Of a stretch of DNA of 60,000 nt, positions 55,501 through 60,000 are shown piece by piece. The notes beneath the pieces were generated by a model, which saw nothing but the letters and a program-made list of their open reading frames with translations, ran no database searches and was not told where the DNA came from. The stretch comes from Lineus longissimus (Eukaryota; Nemertea; Pilidiophora; Heteronemertea; Lineidae), in NCBI RefSeq assembly GCF_910592395.1, contig NC_088310.1, positions 10,797,501-10,857,500 on the forward strand, read 5' to 3'. How positions within the stretch are numbered: position 1 is the stretch's first letter; each line of letters begins with the position of its first letter. Position numbers and translations under genes: made by a program.

Positions 55501-58500
55501 GGGGCCTTTCAAATTGCTAATCGTATATCATTCAACAGCCTGTCTCGCCACCTTCAAAATAAATATATTCAAGACAACATTCCTAAGGAAGGTGATCATT
55601 AAAGCCGTTGGTACGCAGAGAAGTGTCGGGGTGATGATTCCTAAAACTCAGCTGTTCGGGCATCATCACAAGCAAAAGCCAATATCTGCCAGTGGAAATC
55701 GCACGACAACTCTTTCGGCCGATCACTCCCATCAGAAGCACAGTATCTTTCCGTTGAGCTTCGTTTTAGGGTCATAACATTTTGGGTAACGACTTTCATA
55801 GTAAATGCCCTTTAAATGTGGAATTCACTGAGTCACGACCTGATGAAAGAAACAGACCTAATCTCTTTCCGCAAACTTGAAACCATTTCTCTTCCGAGAA
55901 TATTTTTGACTGTGATCGAGCGCTTTTGAACATTGTATTCTCAGTGGAAAGCTAAAGTACTGACCTAACTGCATTCATTCGATTGTTTCTGATACAATAA
56001 TAATCAATAGAACGACATTGTTGATGGTTTGGTAGCAATGTCATGACAGTCACCTTAATATACACTTATGTGTTGATATATTATCTAATAACAATGTGTT
56101 TCAAATTTGCACTTGCCTCCCATAATTTTCGTCCGTAAGCTGTGTTGTGACTCGCGTAAGCGGTATTTCCCTTGGCACGAGTGTCAATGTCGAAAAATCG
56201 AATTCCAAAATCCAATTGGGCTGTGAAAGTGTAATCTTGGTTCCTGTATAAGCAGGATAAAGCGGGAATACCAATACCGTACTTCATGACCCTATTCGAC
56301 CCTGTAAAATAAGCAAAATAGGCAGATCTGTTCACAGTATAAGAAGAGCTGGGTCACCCGAATCCTAAAAATCGTTAGTTGTTATTCGTATTTAGAAAGC
56401 AAGCCGAACTAAAGCAAAACCATCGATATTTTTCCCTATTTGATTGGCAGGCAGGTTTATATTAGAATGATGATTTTATAATGGGTGAGTTGTAATGGTG
56501 CGTGTGATGGTGAAGTTGAGATTAATGTTCAGAGACTTTAGCATTAGAGGGTGATGAACTTGAGTGTGATGTGATATTGTACAATGATAATAACAACAAT
56601 GAAACCGCCAAAGACCACTGTCCTCACCGTATAGATATTAGCTGAAAATTTATGCTGGTTAAGAAACGTGCAATTAGTTTATAGCCAAAGGGAAGTGTTA
56701 TGCCATTTAACCCGCGTGACCTCGAAAAGTAGCGACCATATCAAAAACCCATGCAACACAAACATCGTGGTGGTTAGATGTACCCATGATATCAGATTGG
56801 TGGTAAGCGGGCAAGTAGTCAGGCGCGCAATTATTACCTTTTAATTTTTTTCTCAAATCTGGCCGCCTAGTGGCCAAGTGGTGAATCAAATCAAATCAAA
56901 CTTTTGGCTCTGAGTTGACCTGACTAGATTGGGTACACTGGTCACTGTACTTTAGAAATGTGCCATAATTTTAAAAGTATAACGACCAATTTATGCCATT
57001 TGAACTCTGTGACCTTTAAAGTAGGTCTAATCAAAAACATTTTAAACTTATGATGTACCTTGCTTGGAGTAGATGCCATAAAAAAATTATCAAAAACAAA
57101 TTACCGTTAAGTGAGATATTGCACGTTTTACCTTTTCAGTTTTGCCCTCTGGTGGTCAATTTGAAAATCAGATCGGACCGAAATTGAGTGTCAGGGGTTA
57201 TCTTACATATGGGGTCATTTGCATCAAGCTTCAAGTTCATACCTTTGTGGTTAAGAAATGTGCCATAGTTAGACATAGACGGTCAATTTAAACCATTTGC
57301 CTTCCGTAACCTTGAAAAGTAGGTCTGATCGAAAACTCATACGATATGTGATGTATCCTAGCAAGAAGTAGGCCTACCTTTTTTATCAAAAATGAATCAC
57401 TAATAAGCGAAATATCGCACTTAGTTTGTTTTCACGTATCGCCCCCTGTTGGCAACAGATTGAGTCCGATCAACACCCCAAGGGTGTTGTTCACATATTA
57501 GTGGAGGAGTACCAAACATGTACCAATAATTTGTGATGATACGGTAAGATGACATTTAACTATATTAGTGTAAAACAGAAAATAACGAAACTGATGATAC
57601 TTGGGTTTGCAAAGACTTCTGCTGAATTAGTCAACATATCACTACATTAATTCTACGGTTGTATTATTAGGTTGGCCTCGAAAAACAATATTTTGTTTCG
57701 TATGCTGATTTCGATGCTGTGAATTTCTTTTATCATAATTTGAAATCTCGAATTCGGAAACTCTACCCTTATGATAATATGTTTTTGCTTTATATTACAA
57801 ATAAGTTTATAATGTTGTTATAACCACTTTGTTTAAACATACAAAATATGTTTAGTATCATCAGTGCAGTGCCCTAGTAAGCGCGCAGCGCCTTTAGGTT
57901 TGGGGAAACCGTCCCTAACCCCCTGGTTGGGAACCAGCTGTAGTTTCTTCCGGCAATTTTATGTTTTGATAGGCGGTTTTCTCCGTTTAGGCTATCTCTT
58001 CAGCAGTATCTCAACTGCATCATCACAATAGTCAAATGACGGTGTAGAAATGGAACATGTCCCCTGGAAAGGTGTCCGGACTATCGTAGTCTGGCACTCT
58101 GACAGATTCATACGTAAAGTGCAAGCTCTAGTAAACTCACGCAGCTGTTGACATGGGGAAGACCCCCCGAACTCCGCCTTCTGACATGTTTTAGCCAGTG
58201 CATTGGGTGGAATCCCCCCCCCCCCCCCCACCCCCATTGGCCTCTCAATAAGTTCACCCGACTGATGATCAGAGAACACGAGAAACAAGCAGTCTTTAAA
58301 AAAGACTGAAGGGGTGGTTCGAATTGTGGGCAGGGCGGGGACTGAGGTTTTTGCGCATATGATGGGGGCAATCTGGGCAGGAGTTGTTGAAATGTGATGT
58401 GGTATCATCAGAGGAACCTGTCATAGATTTTTTCATTGTAAATCTATATAGGTAGCAGCGTTCAGGAGAAATTACCGACACACATACTGTATGCATTGAA

Positions 58501-59918
58501 TTAGCTGGCCACCACCAGGAGATCAAAATAGGCCTATATTCATCATTATACATGTTCTAGGGTGACTGGGGAAATAGACGCATGATCAGTCCCATAGGAA
58601 TTTGTCCGCATTCAGTAGGCCTATGAAGCTTAGGAATGCAATTGCGAATTGATCTATGATGGCTTATTGCTTGAACATGTATAATGATAAATATAGCCCT
58701 ATTTTGATCTTCTGGTGGTGGCCAGCTAAACGCATACAGTACTGTATTTACCGTAGTTCAACTGTGTGGCGCACCAAATCAGGTGATTCGAAATTCCCGC
58801 CACGCTTACTCGCGAACTCAACTGGCTATCGATAGGCGCCAGCACCAACAATTTAGACGGCGCGGATTTTTTGGCGACTGAATGTTGAATATCTGCAAAA
58901 AATCAACTTGCTAATCCACCAAATCAGGGTAAAAGGTGAATATCACTGTTAATGTGATGCTGCTGTGAAAAAGTGTAGCATTTGATGGCGCCAGCAAGCT
59001 AAAATGTGTACATTCACATCGCGTATTGACAGCTTGACCTCCACAAGCAGACAACCGACTCAATATAAGATTACTACGCTATACATCGACGATGTATGGA
59101 ACAAAATGGGTATTAAATAAATCAATTATTCAGCAGGTTATAGCGGCTATTAGTAAATTCAAGTGTGCGAATCAAGCTGAGATTAATCTGAGGGATCTAG
59201 GCAGAATAGCATTGTCTTTTTGGACGTTACAAACATGAGAACTAATTTGTTCACGCAGATGCATACATGGGACTATAGAGGAGTAAAAACGAAAAACCAA
59301 GCACAGATGGTGGTTCGCAATCGAACCACCAAAAAATAACTCTCTTTATATCTGGGAGCATAAAAAGCCTGCTAGCGAATATTGATAATTCTTTCGGAAA
59401 AATAAGAATGCAAAACTAATGGTATCCCATAAAAACATCTATTCCTCCATAATGTGTCTTCGGGGTCCCACCACGGCCGATTTGGATTCGTTCTGAAGGT
59501 TAATCGAAATCTCTAAAAAAATGTTTTTTTGAAACGCCTGCCCCGTGTTTTCTTGATCAATTCGGGATTATATCCGTTTTAAGTGTCTTTTGGATATTAC
59601 TGAAGTTTCAAAAACCAAAACACATATGTCGGGGGGGGGACCACCGAATCCCCTTTTGATTAAAAAACAGTGTGCATATTCATGTGGTTCTCTCTCGGAG
59701 CTCGTAACAGTCGAGTTGCTTCATTCACTAACCACATTTGATAGTTTCAGTCCGTATTTGGTGCATATCCGAAAGGGTTCGGCAAACGCCTCGTCATGAT
59801 CCTTTGACACTATCTGTCCCACTTTATTGTTTATGTGACTTACCTGAGTTGTGAGTTCCAGGAAATGTTACTTTGTTAAATTTGAGTTTGCAGAGTCCCG
59901 CGTGGCCGTTGCACCTCT
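52582..59918 (-). CDS. PI-PLC X-like domain phosphodiesterase gene, five exons, 5' partial
   Basis: Exons on the minus strand are 59844-59918, 56117-56301, 54608-54886, 54001-54162 and 52582-52746 (with stop), and every junction is in phase. The first visible exon reads CNGHAGLC...NKVTFPGTHNS, the usual opening of eukaryotic PI-PLC X-like barrel proteins; its histidine is the first catalytic one. The next exon has LDFGIRFFDIDT and YASHNTAYG, with the second histidine. Then come DIDSWLNN, NEVIAIRFQDT and RVFIFMVDKLC, the following barrel strands. The end is NYFVIVSAF...NELNQLNMRN. These enzymes cleave phosphodiester bonds in the manner of phosphoinositide PLC; the substrate here is unknown, and many relatives are secreted. 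The N-terminal signal region lies outside the window. The donor of exon 56117-56301 is GC (GAG|GCAAGT). Confidence 0.85.
52747..54000. other. Last intron of the PLC-like gene
   Basis: It runs from donor GTAGGT (at 54000) to TTTACTTCAG. It contains two C-runs of 10 and 15 (53273-53282, 53439-53453), G-runs in the transcript, and no further exon. Confidence 0.6.
54163..54607. other. Intron of the PLC-like gene between exons 54608-54886 and 54001-54162
   Basis: Borders are GTAGGT and CTCTCACTCAG. One run of 11 C lies at 54334-54344. Confidence 0.6.
54887..56116. other. GC-AG intron of the PLC-like gene
   Basis: It starts GCAAGT on the minus strand and ends AATAATTTCAG. No other exon is needed, since phase and protein sequence join directly (GRKLWE to IIRDIDSW). 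Confidence 0.65.
56655..57560. repeat. Three degenerate tandem units of ~295 bp
   Basis: TAAGAAA(C/T)GTGC-like starts recur at 56659, 56952 and 57252. The box CCATTT...GACCT..AAAAGTAG recurs at about 56701, 56993 and 57290. A later box in each, CGCCCCCTGTTGGC-like, is less well kept. The units are old and lie in an intron. Confidence 0.6.
58483..58743. repeat. Long inverted repeat with ~75 bp arms
   Basis: Arms 58483-58557 and 58673-58743 are inverted copies with a few mismatches (AGCTGGCCACCACCAG and ATCATTATACATGTTC kept in both), around a ~115 bp centre. No clear TSD is seen. Probably a foldback element in the intron. Confidence 0.7.
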
Positions 59919-60000
59919 CTTAAATGTTAAAAAGTAAACAAATACGTGTCAAATCACTGTTGCCAATGTTATTTCTCTTAATTCTAGTTCTTGGCCACAA

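Larger units (their letters stand above)
56302..59843. other. Large intron of the PLC-like gene
   Basis: Borders on the minus strand are CTCAG|GTAAGT and TTATTTTACAG. The ~295 bp tandem repeat, the long hairpin, a run of 16 C (58214-58229) and a run of 9 G (59631-59639) lie in it. The frames at 57992-58553 have no recognised domain. Confidence 0.6.

Noticed and set aside
1-60000. tRNA, rRNA and other structural RNA genes
   Set aside because: No TTCGAATC-type B box with matching acceptor stem or other recognisable RNA core was found on reading; a covariance-model scan would be needed to exclude them.

Overview
The window is eukaryotic nuclear DNA from an animal. It has GT-AG introns, AATAAA signals, AT-rich non-coding DNA and dense transposons of several classes. 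The repertoire (Ty3/Gypsy, PIF/Harbinger, Mutator-like, Helitron-like, a DUF7869-like transposase relative) and the frequent short AGGCCTA and TACATGTA words suggest a marine invertebrate, either deuterostome or lophotrochozoan. I cannot place it more closely.

Host genes are few. At 2125-2253 (-) lies a likely first coding exon of an ethanolamine-kinase-like gene that runs off the left edge. At 22810-25274 (+) is a three-exon rhodopsin-family peptide-type GPCR. At 52582-59918 (-) are five exons, all in phase, of a PI-PLC X-like phosphodiesterase; its 5' end lies beyond the right edge.

The dominant structure is a very large inverted duplication. The left arm is 8319-23179 and the right arm 31752-42217, reverse-complemented and about 98% alike by eye. 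They are separated by an 8.6 kb unique spacer (23180-31751). The arms carry a defective Gypsy element (Gypsy-2) with its LTR, a promoter-like module, a degenerate ~215 bp array, and the promoter side plus exon 1 of the GPCR gene. The left arm stops at a 100-N assembly gap (8219-8318) inside the end of a Harbinger transposon. In the right arm that transposon is complete (42189-46872). Differences between the arms act as natural empty/filled site pairs: a 780 bp foldback (10349-11128) and a 3.4 kb Helitron-like insert (17640-21060) occur only in the left arm. The inner breakpoint lies in intron 1 of the GPCR gene, so the right arm has an orphan exon 1.

Left of the gap is a 727 bp Mutator-like non-autonomous element with a 9 bp target duplication (3241-3967), then a second, decayed Gypsy element of Mag-like type (Gypsy-1, 4036-8187). 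Right of the Harbinger element the Gypsy-2 integrase resumes (46876-48369). It is followed by a 24 bp tandem-repeat ORF and a small zinc-finger ORF, and no 3' LTR is recognisable. A 142 bp foldback with a 5 bp target duplication sits at 49581-49722.

The best candidate for a working mobile system is the Harbinger element. Its 19 bp termini match, its CAG target duplication is intact, its transposase (2 exons, 412 aa) is open, and its Myb-like partner (5 exons, 307 aa) is open. I found no sign of a prokaryotic-type system, CRISPR, or recognisable tRNA or rRNA genes.
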